Notes: a model not told the origin generated them from the letters alone. Shown: positions 22,986 through 30,394, numbered from the stretch's first letter. The stretch: 30,394 nucleotides of DNA from Spirochaetaceae bacterium (GCA_003141795.1 PLNO01000206.1:1-30394); one strand, 5' to 3'. Program-made: numbers and translations.

Positions 22986-23748
22986 CACCCCTTGATTCTA
23001 CTACAAAAACGAGGCGGGGAAATGTGCCGCTTGAGGTCCGGTTATGGAGCGCCCGTTCCACGGCGCCCTCCGACAGCGCCGCTTCCTTCTCACTGTTTGA
23101 AGTAGCTTCCCCGCGATGCAAGGCGCGTTGGCAGCACTTGCCCCATGTCGCACGCCTTGCCCCGGAAGCCTGGAAAGACTCCCACCCCCTGGAGGTGCCT
23201 TCCCAGCCCATCCCGAAGCAGTCGCTGACGGTACCGCAGCGCGCCTGCCGCTCCGCATGGGCCAGGCTGATCGCGAAGGTCTACGAGGTCGATCTCTCAG
23301 GCGGCAACTGGCCCAGCGACCCGAAGGGGCGCGCCGGACAGCGAGAGCCCGCTGATCTGTCCCCGTTGTGCATCCAAGATGAAGCTCATAGCGGTCATCA
23401 CCAATCCTTCCGAAGTGGCTACGATCCTGCGCTACCTCATCAAGATTGGTAGGGCACCGCCGGGTCTCGACCCCAGCTCTCTGAACTGAGCCCTTTCCCG
23501 ATCTTCTCCTGCGTTGAATCAGCGGGGAAGCCCTGCGCTCCAGAGGGAGCGCTCTCCCCACTCTCGCTACCTGGGGAGGTATTCCCCAACACCCCGGCGC
23601 CCCTGGCCGACAGTATGCCTGCCGCGGTCTTGCTTATCTCACTCTTTAGCGACTATCCGCACCAGTACCAAAGATCCGTACGAGCAATCCGTCCTGCAAA
23701 CGGCGGCGGCCGTCGGAATCGAGATTCCTATCATTTTTCCCTCCCGCT
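22986..23748. other. Gene-poor stretch with transposase remnant
   Basis: Apart from the transposase piece at 23114-23489, I find no supported gene in this stretch. The rest (22986-23113 and 23490-23748) shows no domain, no strong ribosome binding site and no clear terminal repeats of an insertion sequence. Confidence 0.5.
23114..23489 (+). pseudogene. C-terminal remnant of an IS91-like transposase
   Basis: One frame reads LAPEAWKDSHP (from 23156) and, further on, LIAKVYEVD (to 23293). A second frame, shifted by one, reads PLICPRCASKMKLIAVI from 23349, then ILRYLIKIGRAPPGLDPSSLN and a stop at 23489. In transposases of this type EVD is directly followed by PLxCPxCG..MK.IAVI, so the two frames are parts of one gene separated by 55 extra bases (23294-23348). 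The CPxC zinc-binding pair and the conserved end are intact. No catalytic region is present. Family assignment to IS91-like elements is from memory of the C-terminal motif. Confidence 0.6.
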
Positions 23749-24660
23749 TCAGCCGAACGTCCTCCTGAGCGCATCGAGGCTCGCGCCGAGCATCTCCCCG
23801 AGGTGGCCGTCCGTGTAGTCCCGACCCGTCTTGGGCCCGGAGATCTCGAGATAGCCGACCAGCTCTTTGCAGGGAAAGCGGTCTGCATTGCGCTCCAGCA
23901 CCGCTTTGAGCCTGTCCAGATCGACGATGCCGCGCGCGCGTTCCTCTTCGCTGAAACCGAAGGTGGAGTTGAAGATGGCGTCGGTGTTCTTGAAGTGGAA
24001 CTCCCACATCCAGGGGACCTGCATCTCGAAGAGATTCCAGTTGTCGTGCGTGACCTGCCGCGACTCGTCGGCGATCCCGTGCGAGATGTCGCTGCAGAGG
24101 AGGAAAGGGACCGTCGTGTCGGGGCTCGCGGCGTGGGCAGGGCCCAGCTCACCCGTGAGCCGATGGATCTCCGAGGGGGTGGAGGGGAACTCCCAGGTGC
24201 AGGACATCGGTTCGGTGGTGAGCGCCGAAAGCCCGGCCTTGCGCGCCACGACCATGAGCTCCTTCGCGTTGGCAAGGAACTGACGCACCCCGGCCTCCTT
24301 CAGATCGGTCTTGTCGCGGAACGTGATGCTGCCATTGCTGCCGGTGGACTCGGCGCCCAGGAGCGAGGCGACGCGTATCATGCGCTCCCACATCCTGCGC
24401 GTAGCAGCCTGGAGCAGAGGGTCCCCGCTCGCGAAGCCGCCGAACTCGCGGATCGAGCTGAACATGCTGGATATGCGGATGTCGTAGCTCTCCGCGCTGC
24501 GCCGCAAGGCCCTGAAGTACTCGTCATCGGCAAGGAGCGTCACCGTGGAGCTGCCGTACTGCAGCCTGTGGATTCCGTGCTCGCGCATGAGACCGAAAAG
24601 CCATTCGAAGGAATAGCGGCTCTCGATGGGATCGCTCTTGACGCCGATATGAACTTTCAT
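23749..24660 (-). CDS. Sugar epimerase/isomerase of the xylose isomerase-like TIM-barrel family
   Basis: A 303-residue soluble protein with the AP-endonuclease-2/xylose isomerase-like barrel, the fold of D-tagatose 3-epimerase, IolE/IolI and hydroxypyruvate isomerase. Probable divalent-metal ligands are E150 (TTEPMS), D191 and H194 (CSDISHG), H222 (WEFHFKNTD) and E272 (YLEISGPKTGRDY). These enzymes move a keto group or invert a carbon next to one in free or phosphorylated sugars. Its ATG overlaps the stop of the GatD-like dehydrogenase gene (ATGA), so the two are co-translated and most likely act in sequence. The substrate cannot be read from the sequence. Confidence 0.82.
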   Translation of the reverse strand: MKVHIGVKSDPIESRYSFEWLFGLMREHGIHRLQYGSSTVTLLADDEYFRALRRSAESYDIRISSMFSSIREFGGFASGDPLLQAATRRMWERMIRVASLLGAESTGSNGSITFRDKTDLKEAGVRQFLANAKELMVVARKAGLSALTTEPMSCTWEFPSTPSEIHRLTGELGPAHAASPDTTVPFLLCSDISHGIADESRQVTHDNWNLFEMQVPWMWEFHFKNTDAIFNSTFGFSEEERARGIVDLDRLKAVLERNADRFPCKELVGYLEISGPKTGRDYTDGHLGEMLGASLDALRRTFG

Positions 24661-25691
24661 AGTGAGAACACCACCTTGTTGAAGAACTCTTTGCGGTTAA
24701 GGATGCGGGCGAATATCTCGGGGCCCTGCTCCAGCCCGGGGGTATGACTGATCAGCGAGGCCACGTCAATAGTGCGGCCGATGCAGGAGAGAACCGTGCT
24801 CCAATCGTTCCTCCCCTCGGGAACGACCCGTGAGTTCCACGTCCCCTTGATCGTGAGCTCACGGCGGAGGATGGAGGAAAAGTCCTTTTCCCCGACGACG
24901 AACTGGCCGCGGATGTTGCCGAGAAAGACCACCTCGCCGAAGCGGGCGCCGGCCTGCACGGCCTGGAGGAACGTGAGGGGCAGGCCGATCGCCTCGACGA
25001 CCCGGTCCGCGCCGTATCCGCCGGTGCGCTCGAGGATCGCGGCGGCCGGGTCCCCCGTCCTCGAATCCACCGGTTCGAAGCCCATGCTCTGCGCCAGTGC
25101 GAGCTTCCTGTCGTCGATGTCGACGATGAACACGCGTTCGCAGCCCCGCAGCCGCATCCACTGCGCCGCCATATTGCCGATGGGGCCGGCGCCGAACACC
25201 GCCCCGACGTCACCGGGCCGTACGGTGAGCTTGTTCACCCCGTGCAGGGCGACGGCGCAGGGCTCGGTAACCGCTGCGTCACGGATACTGACCGAATCGG
25301 GAAGCGAGACGAGGTTGGCGTCGGGTGCCCACACGTACTGGGCAAAGCCCCCGTCCCGACGCGATCCGAGGTAGTCGTAACTCACGCACTGGGCGAAGTC
25401 CCCCGACTGGCAGGGGATGCACTTTCTGCAGGGAATCAGGGGGAACACCGTCACCCGGGCGCCCTTTGAGAACCTGCCTCCCCGGGCAGGCTCTTCAACG
25501 GTGCCCGCGAACTCATGCCCCATGACGAGAGGGTAGTGATACGCTCCGCCCTCGAAGCCCCTGTGGATGTCCGAATTGCAGATGCCGGAAAAGCCGACTT
25601 TGACGAGTGCCCATTCTGGACCGGGCCGGACGGGGTCCGGGATCTCTTTGTGCTCCACCACTTTGTCCCGAGTCAAAACGAGCGCTTTCAT
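24657..25691 (-). CDS. Zinc-dependent alcohol dehydrogenase, GatD-like
   Basis: A 344-residue medium-chain dehydrogenase. Catalytic zinc ligands are C38 (ICNSDIHRG), H59-E60 (MGHEFAG) and E143 (TEPCAV); structural zinc is held by C88, C91, C94 and C102. The Rossmann turn is GAGPIG (167-172). The segment YDYLGSRRDGGFAQYV and the later ILRRELTIKGTW are close to galactitol-1-phosphate 5-dehydrogenase (GatD), so a polyol or polyol-phosphate is the likely substrate. The ATG at 25691 has no Shine-Dalgarno, but a TACCCT box ends six bases upstream. It leads the minus-strand pair and is divergent from a second zinc dehydrogenase. Confidence 0.87.
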   Translation of the reverse strand: MKALVLTRDKVVEHKEIPDPVRPGPEWALVKVGFSGICNSDIHRGFEGGAYHYPLVMGHEFAGTVEEPARGGRFSKGARVTVFPLIPCRKCIPCQSGDFAQCVSYDYLGSRRDGGFAQYVWAPDANLVSLPDSVSIRDAAVTEPCAVALHGVNKLTVRPGDVGAVFGAGPIGNMAAQWMRLRGCERVFIVDIDDRKLALAQSMGFEPVDSRTGDPAAAILERTGGYGADRVVEAIGLPLTFLQAVQAGARFGEVVFLGNIRGQFVVGEKDFSSILRRELTIKGTWNSRVVPEGRNDWSTVLSCIGRTIDVASLISHTPGLEQGPEIFARILNRKEFFNKVVFSL

Positions 25692-25697
25692 GACGAG

Positions 25698-25727
25698 AGG
25701 GTAGCTGATTTTGATCCATAATGTCCA
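25698..25727 (-). promoter_or_regulatory. Possible leaderless promoter of the GatD-like gene
   Basis: On the minus strand TGGACA (25727-25722), an 18-base spacer and TACCCT (25703-25698) end six bases before the ATG at 25691. The -10 is a poor match, and other A/T-rich candidates lie a little upstream, so this is tentative. Confidence 0.35.
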
Positions 25728-25744
25728 TAGTTGCGTAATCTTGC

Positions 25745-25772
25745 TTGCCAATTGATGCAAATTGACTATAAT
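25745..25772 (+). promoter_or_regulatory. Promoter of the plus-strand sugar operon
   Basis: TTGCCA (25745-25750), a 16-base spacer and a perfect TATAAT (25767-25772) precede the GTG start at 25793. The spacer holds the inverted repeat CAATT-n6-AATTG, so repression by occlusion is likely. Confidence 0.6.
25749..25764. promoter_or_regulatory. Operator-like inverted repeat in the divergent region
   Basis: CAATT (25749-25753) and AATTG (25760-25764) form an inverted repeat with six bases between, inside the -35/-10 spacer of the plus-strand promoter. It is a candidate site for the DeoR regulator encoded at the end of the operon; that link is inference. Confidence 0.4.
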
Positions 25773-25792
25773 ACCGCCGAGAGGTACCGGAA

Positions 25793-26854
25793 GTGAAAGC
25801 TGCGGTTCTTGAAAAGCTGAATGCGATCTCGGTCCACGACATGCCGATGCCCGTCTGCGGGGATAATGAGGCGGTGCTCAAGGTGAATGCCTGCGCGGTA
25901 TGCGGATCGGACATCAGAATCTTCCATTATGGAAACGATCGCGTGACGATGCCTGCCGTGATCGGGCACGAGATCGCCGGCCAGGTGGTCACCGTCGGAA
26001 AGAACGTGACGAATTGGAAACCTGGGGACAGGGTCGCCATCGGAGCGGACGTCCCCTGCGGCACCTGCCAATGGTGCACGAACGGCATGGGAACGAACTG
26101 CCGGGTCAACTACGCCATCGGCTACCAGTTCGCCGGCGGGTTCCAGGAATACATGCTTCTGAACGACACGACACTCCGCTACGGCCCGGTGACACCGATC
26201 CCTGCCGGGCTCAGTTACGCCGAGGCCGCCATTGCAGAACCGCTGGCCTGCGCGATCAACGGCCTCCAGCTCGCCCAGTTCGGGTTGGACAAGAGCATCT
26301 GCATCATCGGCCTGGGGCCCATCGGGTGCATGATGCTGGAGCTTTCCAAGGTCTTCGGCGCCTCACGCGTGTTCGCCGCGCAGCGCTCGAAGAAGCGACT
26401 GGATATGGCACGGCAGTTCCTCCCCGAGGGGCGGTTCATCGCGACGGAGGAGGAGAACCTCGTCGATACGGTGATGCGGGAGACCGACGGCGAGGGCGTG
26501 GACCTGGCCATCACGACGGCGGGCACGGTCCAAGCGCACGAGGATGCCATCAACATCGTGCGCCACCGCGGGTACGTGAACCTCTTCGGCGGCCTGAAAA
26601 ACCAGCCGAAGCTCAGCCTGGACTCCAACCTCATCCACTACAAGGAATGCTTCGTCATGGGGAGCCACGGTTCGCTTCCCCATCACCACCGAACGGCTGT
26701 CGGGCTGATCTCCAGAGGCGCCGTGCACGCGCGTACCTATATCTCGCGGGTTTTTCCCCTCGACGGCATCCAGGATGCACTGGCCTTTCACGAGTCGCGG
26801 GCGGGGCTGAAGGTCATCGTTGCGCCGCACGGGGAAAAGGAGGCGTGGTCGTGA
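25793..26854 (+). CDS. Zinc-dependent alcohol dehydrogenase, sorbitol dehydrogenase-like
   Basis: A 353-residue medium-chain dehydrogenase with a GTG start at 25793 (AGAGG upstream). The catalytic zinc is bound by C37 (CAVCGSDIRIFH), H59-E60 (IGHEIAG) and E149 (AEPLAC); structural zinc by C89, C92, C95 and C103. GLGPIG (173-178) is the nucleotide-binding turn. It differs clearly in sequence from the divergent GatD-like enzyme, so they are not recent duplicates. Two such enzymes with two epimerases suggest oxidation, epimerisation and reduction of one sugar or polyol skeleton. The last four bases (GTGA) overlap the start of the epimerase gene. Confidence 0.87.
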   Translation: MKAAVLEKLNAISVHDMPMPVCGDNEAVLKVNACAVCGSDIRIFHYGNDRVTMPAVIGHEIAGQVVTVGKNVTNWKPGDRVAIGADVPCGTCQWCTNGMGTNCRVNYAIGYQFAGGFQEYMLLNDTTLRYGPVTPIPAGLSYAEAAIAEPLACAINGLQLAQFGLDKSICIIGLGPIGCMMLELSKVFGASRVFAAQRSKKRLDMARQFLPEGRFIATEEENLVDTVMRETDGEGVDLAITTAGTVQAHEDAINIVRHRGYVNLFGGLKNQPKLSLDSNLIHYKECFVMGSHGSLPHHHRTAVGLISRGAVHARTYISRVFPLDGIQDALAFHESRAGLKVIVAPHGEKEAWS

Positions 26855-27525
26855 AACCGGTGAAGATCGCACCGTCGCTGATGTGCGCCGACTTCATCCA
26901 CCTGGGAGATGAGCTCGACCTCATGAAGGCGAGCGGCATCGAGTATCTCCACGTGGACATCATGGACGGACACTACGTGCCCAACCTCACCCTCGGGCCT
27001 GATTTCTGCCGGGCCCTTGCCGGCTATTCCCCCATCCCTCTGGACATCCATCTCATGATCGAGAACCTCGACGCCTATGTCCCGCTTTTCGCGAAGTTTC
27101 CCGGCGTCGTCGTCTCCTTCCACCCCGAGGTGGACTACCATCCCCTGCGCACCGTGGACCTCATCAAGAGCTTCGGGGCACGCGCCGGGGTGGCAATCGA
27201 GCCCGCACTCCCGCTTTCCGCCGTGCGGGAGATTCTGCCGCACGTCAGTCTTGCCTGCGTGATGACGGTGAGCCCGGGGTACGCGGGACAGAGGCTCATC
27301 CCGAGCTCACTCGAAAAGGTCAGGGAGCTTGCGCGCCTCATCGAGGAGAACGGATGGGACATGGAGCTCGAGGTGGACGGCAACGTGAGCTGGGAGAACG
27401 TCCCGGCCATGCTGGACGCCGGAGCCACGGTGCTCGTGGCCGGCACCTCCTCCCTGTACGAGCGCGGGTCGGCTCTTTCGACGACGATCCCGCGAATGCG
27501 AAAGCTCATCCAGGGCAGGGGCTGA
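26851..27525 (+). CDS. Ribulose-phosphate/allulose-6-phosphate 3-epimerase family protein
   Basis: A 224-residue TIM-barrel epimerase that inverts C3 of a ketose phosphate. The active-site residues fit exactly: S9 (APSLMCADF), H34 and D36 (HVDIMDGHYVPN), H67 (DIHLM) and D176 (EVDGN). The last motif is DGN where housekeeping Rpe has DGG; D-allulose-6-phosphate epimerase (AlsE) has DGS and shares the N-terminal SLMC, so an AlsE-like role is more likely than a pentose-phosphate one. The GTG start at 26851 overlaps the dehydrogenase stop (GTGA) and has AGGAGG seven bases upstream. The stop overlaps the DeoR start (TGATG). Confidence 0.86.
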   Translation: MKPVKIAPSLMCADFIHLGDELDLMKASGIEYLHVDIMDGHYVPNLTLGPDFCRALAGYSPIPLDIHLMIENLDAYVPLFAKFPGVVVSFHPEVDYHPLRTVDLIKSFGARAGVAIEPALPLSAVREILPHVSLACVMTVSPGYAGQRLIPSSLEKVRELARLIEENGWDMELEVDGNVSWENVPAMLDAGATVLVAGTSSLYERGSALSTTIPRMRKLIQGRG

Positions 27526-28295
27526 TGCTCCCCGCAGAGCGGCGCGAGCGCATTCTCCGCATCCTCCGTCAGGGCCGCTACGCGGCGGTGGGAGACATCG
27601 CTGCTGTGGCGGGAGCCTCTGATGCGACGGTTCGAAGAGACCTCGCCCAGATGGAGGACGAGGGACTGCTCCGCCGGGTGCGCGGCGGCGCCGAGCTCAT
27701 GGAGGGCGCCGCTCGATCGATGGGCGCCATCGAGCTGCCGCTGGAATATCGCAAAGGCGTGATGCTTGATGCGAAGCGGCGCATCGCAGCGGCGGCAGCC
27801 GCACTTTGCAAAGACGGTGAGACCGTCATCATCGACGGCGGGTCGACGACGTTCCAGATGACCGATTTTCTCGCGTCGAGCAAGCTCACGGCGATCACCA
27901 ACTCGTTTGCCATCGCGGAATCCCTCGTGCACAGGTCCCTCTGCACGGTGATCCTCAACGGAGGCATCGTCTATCCCGAGAGTCAGCTCATCCTTGATCC
28001 GTTCGCCCAGGAGATGTTCTCCAACTACACCGCGTCAAAGGCGTTCATGGGGGTGTTCGGCGTCGACGAGACGGGTGCCACGAACACGGAGAGCCTGCTC
28101 ATCACCACGGAGCGGGCAATGATCGGCCGGGCGAAGGAGCTCGTGATTCTCGCGGATTCCAGCAAGTTCAACAGGCGCGGAAGCCTCTTCCTCTGCGGCT
28201 TCGAAAAAATCGGGGCAATCATCACGGACGGCGGGATCCCCGACGCTTACTGCGGCCTGCTCGAGACACGGGGGATACGGCTGATCGTGGTGTGA
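27525..28295 (+). CDS. DeoR-family transcriptional regulator
   Basis: A 256-residue repressor with the standard layout: N-terminal winged helix (RRERILRILRQGRYAAVGDIA, recognition helix SDATVRRDLAQMEDEG, wing LLRRVRGGAEL) and a C-terminal sugar-phosphate-binding domain of the DeoR/RpiA type (IDGGSTTFQM, ITNSFAIAESL, LILADSSKF, IITDGG). DeoR proteins leave their operators when a phosphorylated sugar intermediate binds. It is last in the plus-strand operon, its ATG sharing one base with the epimerase stop. It most likely controls both divergent transcription units through the 100-base region between the two dehydrogenase genes. Confidence 0.92.
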   Translation: MLPAERRERILRILRQGRYAAVGDIAAVAGASDATVRRDLAQMEDEGLLRRVRGGAELMEGAARSMGAIELPLEYRKGVMLDAKRRIAAAAAALCKDGETVIIDGGSTTFQMTDFLASSKLTAITNSFAIAESLVHRSLCTVILNGGIVYPESQLILDPFAQEMFSNYTASKAFMGVFGVDETGATNTESLLITTERAMIGRAKELVILADSSKFNRRGSLFLCGFEKIGAIITDGGIPDAYCGLLETRGIRLIVV

Positions 28296-28345
28296 AGCCC
28301 GGGTGGTGGTGGCGCCGGCATTGTGAACATGATGTTACTTGTCCG

Positions 28346-28365
28346 GCCGCCCGACGGCGGGCGGC
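28346..28365. terminator. GC-rich hairpin between convergent genes
   Basis: GCCGCCCG (28346-28353) pairs perfectly with CGGGCGGC (28358-28365) around a four-base loop. It lies between the DeoR stop (28295) and the stop of the convergent barrel gene (28370). It has no clear T-tract, but the placement fits a bidirectional terminator. Confidence 0.5.
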
Positions 28366-28369
28366 GCCG

Positions 28370-28882
28370 TCAGTTCGCGGGCCGCCAGCTGTACTCGATG
28401 GCAATATTCGGCTGAAAAGCGGGGCCCTGCCACTGGTAGACGTCGTAGCCAAGGAGCACGCCTCCCCCACCGCGAAGGGCAATCTGATGGCCCGACGGCC
28501 AGCGATACCCGACGCTGACGCACGCTCCGGGGATGACGTAGAAACACGTGCTCTGCATCGAAGCCTCGGTGTAGACATAGGGTCTCAGGAAATCGAAGAT
28601 GCTCTGGATAATCCCCATTTCGACGTCGAGCTGGAATCCGCTCGTGGGTGGCATGACGTGGCCGACTCCGACGAGGGTCCACGATACCTGGGTCGGCGAT
28701 ATGACGTTGAGTCCCGCCGTGCCCCTGATTCCGATGAGATCCGAGAACTGGTATTCGGCCCCCGCCTTCAGGGCGAGGAACAGGTCGAGCTCCGACTGGA
28801 AGCTCCACGTCGCCGCCTGCGCGGAGAGGAGAGATGGGGCCAGCAGGAACGTGGCGGCAAGAACGACAGCTGATCTTCGCAC
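28370..28882 (-). CDS. Small outer-membrane beta-barrel-like protein
   Basis: A 170-residue exported protein. The signal peptide RRSAVVLAATFLLAPSLLSAQA is followed by alternating hydrophobic and polar strands (FQSELDLFLALKAGAEYQF, GVGHVMPPTSGFQLDVEMGI, IALRGGGGVLLGYDVYQW, NIAIEYSW) ending in a C-terminal aromatic pattern. This is the picture of a small eight-stranded outer-membrane barrel. I prefer the GTG start at 28882, which has GGAG eight bases upstream and puts the charged signal start at the N-terminus, over an ATG at 28909 that would add nine residues. No specific family is recognised, and ligand or porin function is unknown. Two cysteines (STCFY and GACVS) may form a disulfide. Confidence 0.7.
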   Translation of the reverse strand: MRRSAVVLAATFLLAPSLLSAQAATWSFQSELDLFLALKAGAEYQFSDLIGIRGTAGLNVISPTQVSWTLVGVGHVMPPTSGFQLDVEMGIIQSIFDFLRPYVYTEASMQSTCFYVIPGACVSVGYRWPSGHQIALRGGGGVLLGYDVYQWQGPAFQPNIAIEYSWRPAN

Positions 28883-28962
28883 GATTCTTTCTCCTACTTT
28901 CGGTGCCATTCTGGCTCATGGAGCCCGCCGTGGCAAGGGCTCGTGACACCGACGTCCCGGCC

Positions 28963-29967
28963 TCACGCTTCACGGGAAACACGCGAATAGAAGCCCAGGA
29001 AGTTCCCCCCGATGATCAGCTCGATCTCGGACGGGGAAAAGCCCCGGGCGGAGAGCACCGCGACAATCTTCCACGCATCCTGGAGGCCGGCGTATCCCTT
29101 CATATAGCCGGGTACTCCGTTCACGTCGCTTCCGATGGCGATGTGATCGACGCCTGCCACGTCCGCGCAATGCGAGCAGTACGCGCCGAACGTCTCGAGG
29201 TCGGGCACGCCGGACTGCCCGTTGAGGAAAGGCCAGAGCCCTATGATGCCGCCCGCCAGCGCAACAGCCCTGATGGCATCGTCGGAGATGTAGCGCGGGA
29301 AGTCCTGCAGGGCGCGGGGCCCGGTATGGCTGCAGATCATCGGCGCCCGGGCCGCATCGAGGCTGTCGCGGATGGTACGCTCGTCGGCGTGCGCCAGGTC
29401 CACGATCACGCCGAGGTCATTGGCGCGGGCAATGACCCGCCTCCCGAAGCCGGTGAGACCGGTCTGGTGCGCGTCGTCGATGATCTTCCCGCCCCAGCCG
29501 TAGGCGATCGAGGCGATGTCGTTGGCTGTATAGTGGACCAGCCCTAGCAGGCGCACGCCGTGCGCATGTGCCGCATCGAGACGTTCGAGATCCGTGCCGA
29601 TGAAGTTGCCGCCTTCGATACCGAGAATAAACGCCGTGTCTCCTTCCGCAAGAAAGCGGCAAAGGTCCCCGGTGCTCGATGCAATGCGCGCTCCCGCGGC
29701 ATCGAGCGTGCGCCTCAGCACGCCCACCATGGCGAGGGTGTGCTTCCACTCGTCCCGTTTCACCAGACCGAAGGAGTTGGCATCCCCCAGGGCGCAGACC
29801 ACGAAGCCGCGGACTCCCGTTTCCCGAACATCCCTCAGGCGGACATCCCGGGGCATTCGACCCCGGGAAAGGATCCTGAGGGGAAGCGGGAGAAGCCCCT
29901 CCCTGTGCCCGTGAACGTCGAAGTACGGCGCCCGGGCAAGGAGGACGGCAGCTTCGTCATGGTTCAT
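28963..29967 (-). CDS. Membrane dipeptidase-like amidohydrolase (M19)
   Basis: A 334-residue M19 (renal dipeptidase type) barrel enzyme that hydrolyses dipeptides, including some with D-amino acids, using a two-metal site. Expected ligands map as H19 (DVHGH), E118 (GIEGGNFIG), H193 (DLAHADE), H214 (CSHTGPRAL) and D281 (IGSDVNG). The second ligand of the usual HxD pair is a histidine here (H21), and the SDFDG motif is SDVNG. The closing IIGGNFLGFY matches the family end. No signal peptide is present, so the enzyme is cytosolic. It starts 10 bases after the stop of an MFS transporter gene, and the two are likely one operon: uptake plus hydrolysis of a small peptide or amide. Confidence 0.85.
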   Translation of the reverse strand: MNHDEAAVLLARAPYFDVHGHREGLLPLPLRILSRGRMPRDVRLRDVRETGVRGFVVCALGDANSFGLVKRDEWKHTLAMVGVLRRTLDAAGARIASSTGDLCRFLAEGDTAFILGIEGGNFIGTDLERLDAAHAHGVRLLGLVHYTANDIASIAYGWGGKIIDDAHQTGLTGFGRRVIARANDLGVIVDLAHADERTIRDSLDAARAPMICSHTGPRALQDFPRYISDDAIRAVALAGGIIGLWPFLNGQSGVPDLETFGAYCSHCADVAGVDHIAIGSDVNGVPGYMKGYAGLQDAWKIVAVLSARGFSPSEIELIIGGNFLGFYSRVSREA

Positions 29968-29977
29968 GAGCCGGGTC

Positions 29978-30394
29978 TCACAGACCCCGCCGAGGCCTGA
30001 GCAGGACGAAGCAGACGACGGAAACGAGGGCAAAGATGATCAGGTAGCCGAACGCTGCCGCAAAAGAGCCCTTGAATGCGTCCACGAGGACGCCGATGAC
30101 GAGCGGCGTGACGAATCCCGCAAGCTGTGCGCCGAACGAGGACAGCCCGGTGGCGCTCCCGACGATTGCGGCGGGAACCTGCTTGACGAGAAAGGCGGGC
30201 ACGAAGGCGAGGAGGAATCCCAGGATGAGATAGGCAATGGTCTGCCAGGCGGCGAACAGCGCGATGGAGTGGCACGTGTACATGAGGTAGATCATCGCGG
30301 CCGAGATCGCCGAGGAGGCGACGGCAAGGACCCTGTACCAGCGTGGCTTCAGCGCGTCGACAATCGTCCCCCCGAGGTACATGCCCCCCATGAG
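29978..30394 (-). CDS. MFS transporter, C-terminal part
   Basis: The gene enters from the window's right edge and only the last 138 residues are visible. They hold four hydrophobic helices with the small-residue-rich pattern of major facilitator proteins; the segment MGGMYLGGTIVDALKPRWYRV is the repeat of the GxxxDR/KxGRR loop that opens the second half. The C-terminus ends FVLLRPRRGL in the cytosol. The substrate is not evident; the M19 dipeptidase gene 10 bases downstream suggests a small peptide, an amino-acid derivative or a related amide. Confidence 0.8.
   Translation of the reverse strand, partial: LMGGMYLGGTIVDALKPRWYRVLAVASSAISAAMIYLMYTCHSIALFAAWQTIAYLILGFLLAFVPAFLVKQVPAAIVGSATGLSSFGAQLAGFVTPLVIGVLVDAFKGSFAAAFGYLIIFALVSVVCFVLLRPRRGL

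Noticed and set aside
23001..23561. Minus-strand open frame opposite the transposase remnant
   Set aside because: It has no recognisable motif, and conserved transposase residues read on the other strand.
1..30394. CRISPR arrays, tRNA or rRNA genes, prophage or attachment sites
   Set aside because: No regularly spaced repeats, no tRNA-like cloverleaf or CCA ends, no rRNA-like sequence and no integrase were seen by eye.

Overview
The window is GC-rich bacterial chromosome, densely coded, with E. coli-like -35/-10 promoters. No rRNA, tRNA or CRISPR was seen. Several traits point to a free-living Gram-negative bacterium of spirochaete type: a lipoprotein with a Listeria-Bacteroides (InlB B) repeat and a cadherin-like domain, a FecR-TPR exported protein, a small outer-membrane beta-barrel, two GH4 glycosidases and a cupin sugar-phosphate isomerase. 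The placement is inference from gene style only.

Layout. 1-5.1 kb: 5' part of a THUMP-type rRNA methyltransferase (minus), a KefB-like K+/H+ antiporter, a small unknown protein, a FecR-TPR exported protein and a membrane-anchored helical-bundle protein. 5.2-11.2 kb: an unusual GH4 glycosidase with an extra N-terminal domain, divergent from leuS, an M24 aminopeptidase that overlaps leuS, and a DinB-fold protein. 11.2-17.6 kb (minus): a lipoprotein and a complete yejABEF-type ABC importer. 17.7-20.6 kb (minus): a GH4 glycosidase plus cupin isomerase operon with a consensus promoter, paired operator-like repeats and a terminator that runs into the yejA promoter. 20.75-23.75 kb: a zone of decay holding pieces of an RTX protein, an FtsX/MacB permease, an OYE-type oxidoreductase, an internally deleted Uma2 nuclease and a transposase, with one intact lipoprotein among them. 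23.75-28.3 kb: a divergent sugar or polyol cluster (GatD-like dehydrogenase plus TIM-barrel epimerase on minus; a second zinc dehydrogenase, an AlsE/Rpe-type epimerase and a DeoR regulator on plus). 28.3-30.4 kb (minus): a beta-barrel protein, an M19 dipeptidase and the end of an MFS transporter.

How it fits together. Much of the window serves uptake and remodelling of carbohydrates and peptides: two NAD-dependent GH4 enzymes, an oligopeptide-type ABC importer, peptidases (M24, M19) and a two-epimerase/two-dehydrogenase cluster with its own DeoR regulator. That cluster, whose genes are joined by ATGA, GTGA and TGATG overlaps, is the best candidate for an undescribed catabolic route. A second theme is that leuS, the first GH4 gene and yejA each have a promoter whose -10 box ends 5-7 bases before the start codon and have no Shine-Dalgarno, which predicts leaderless transcripts.
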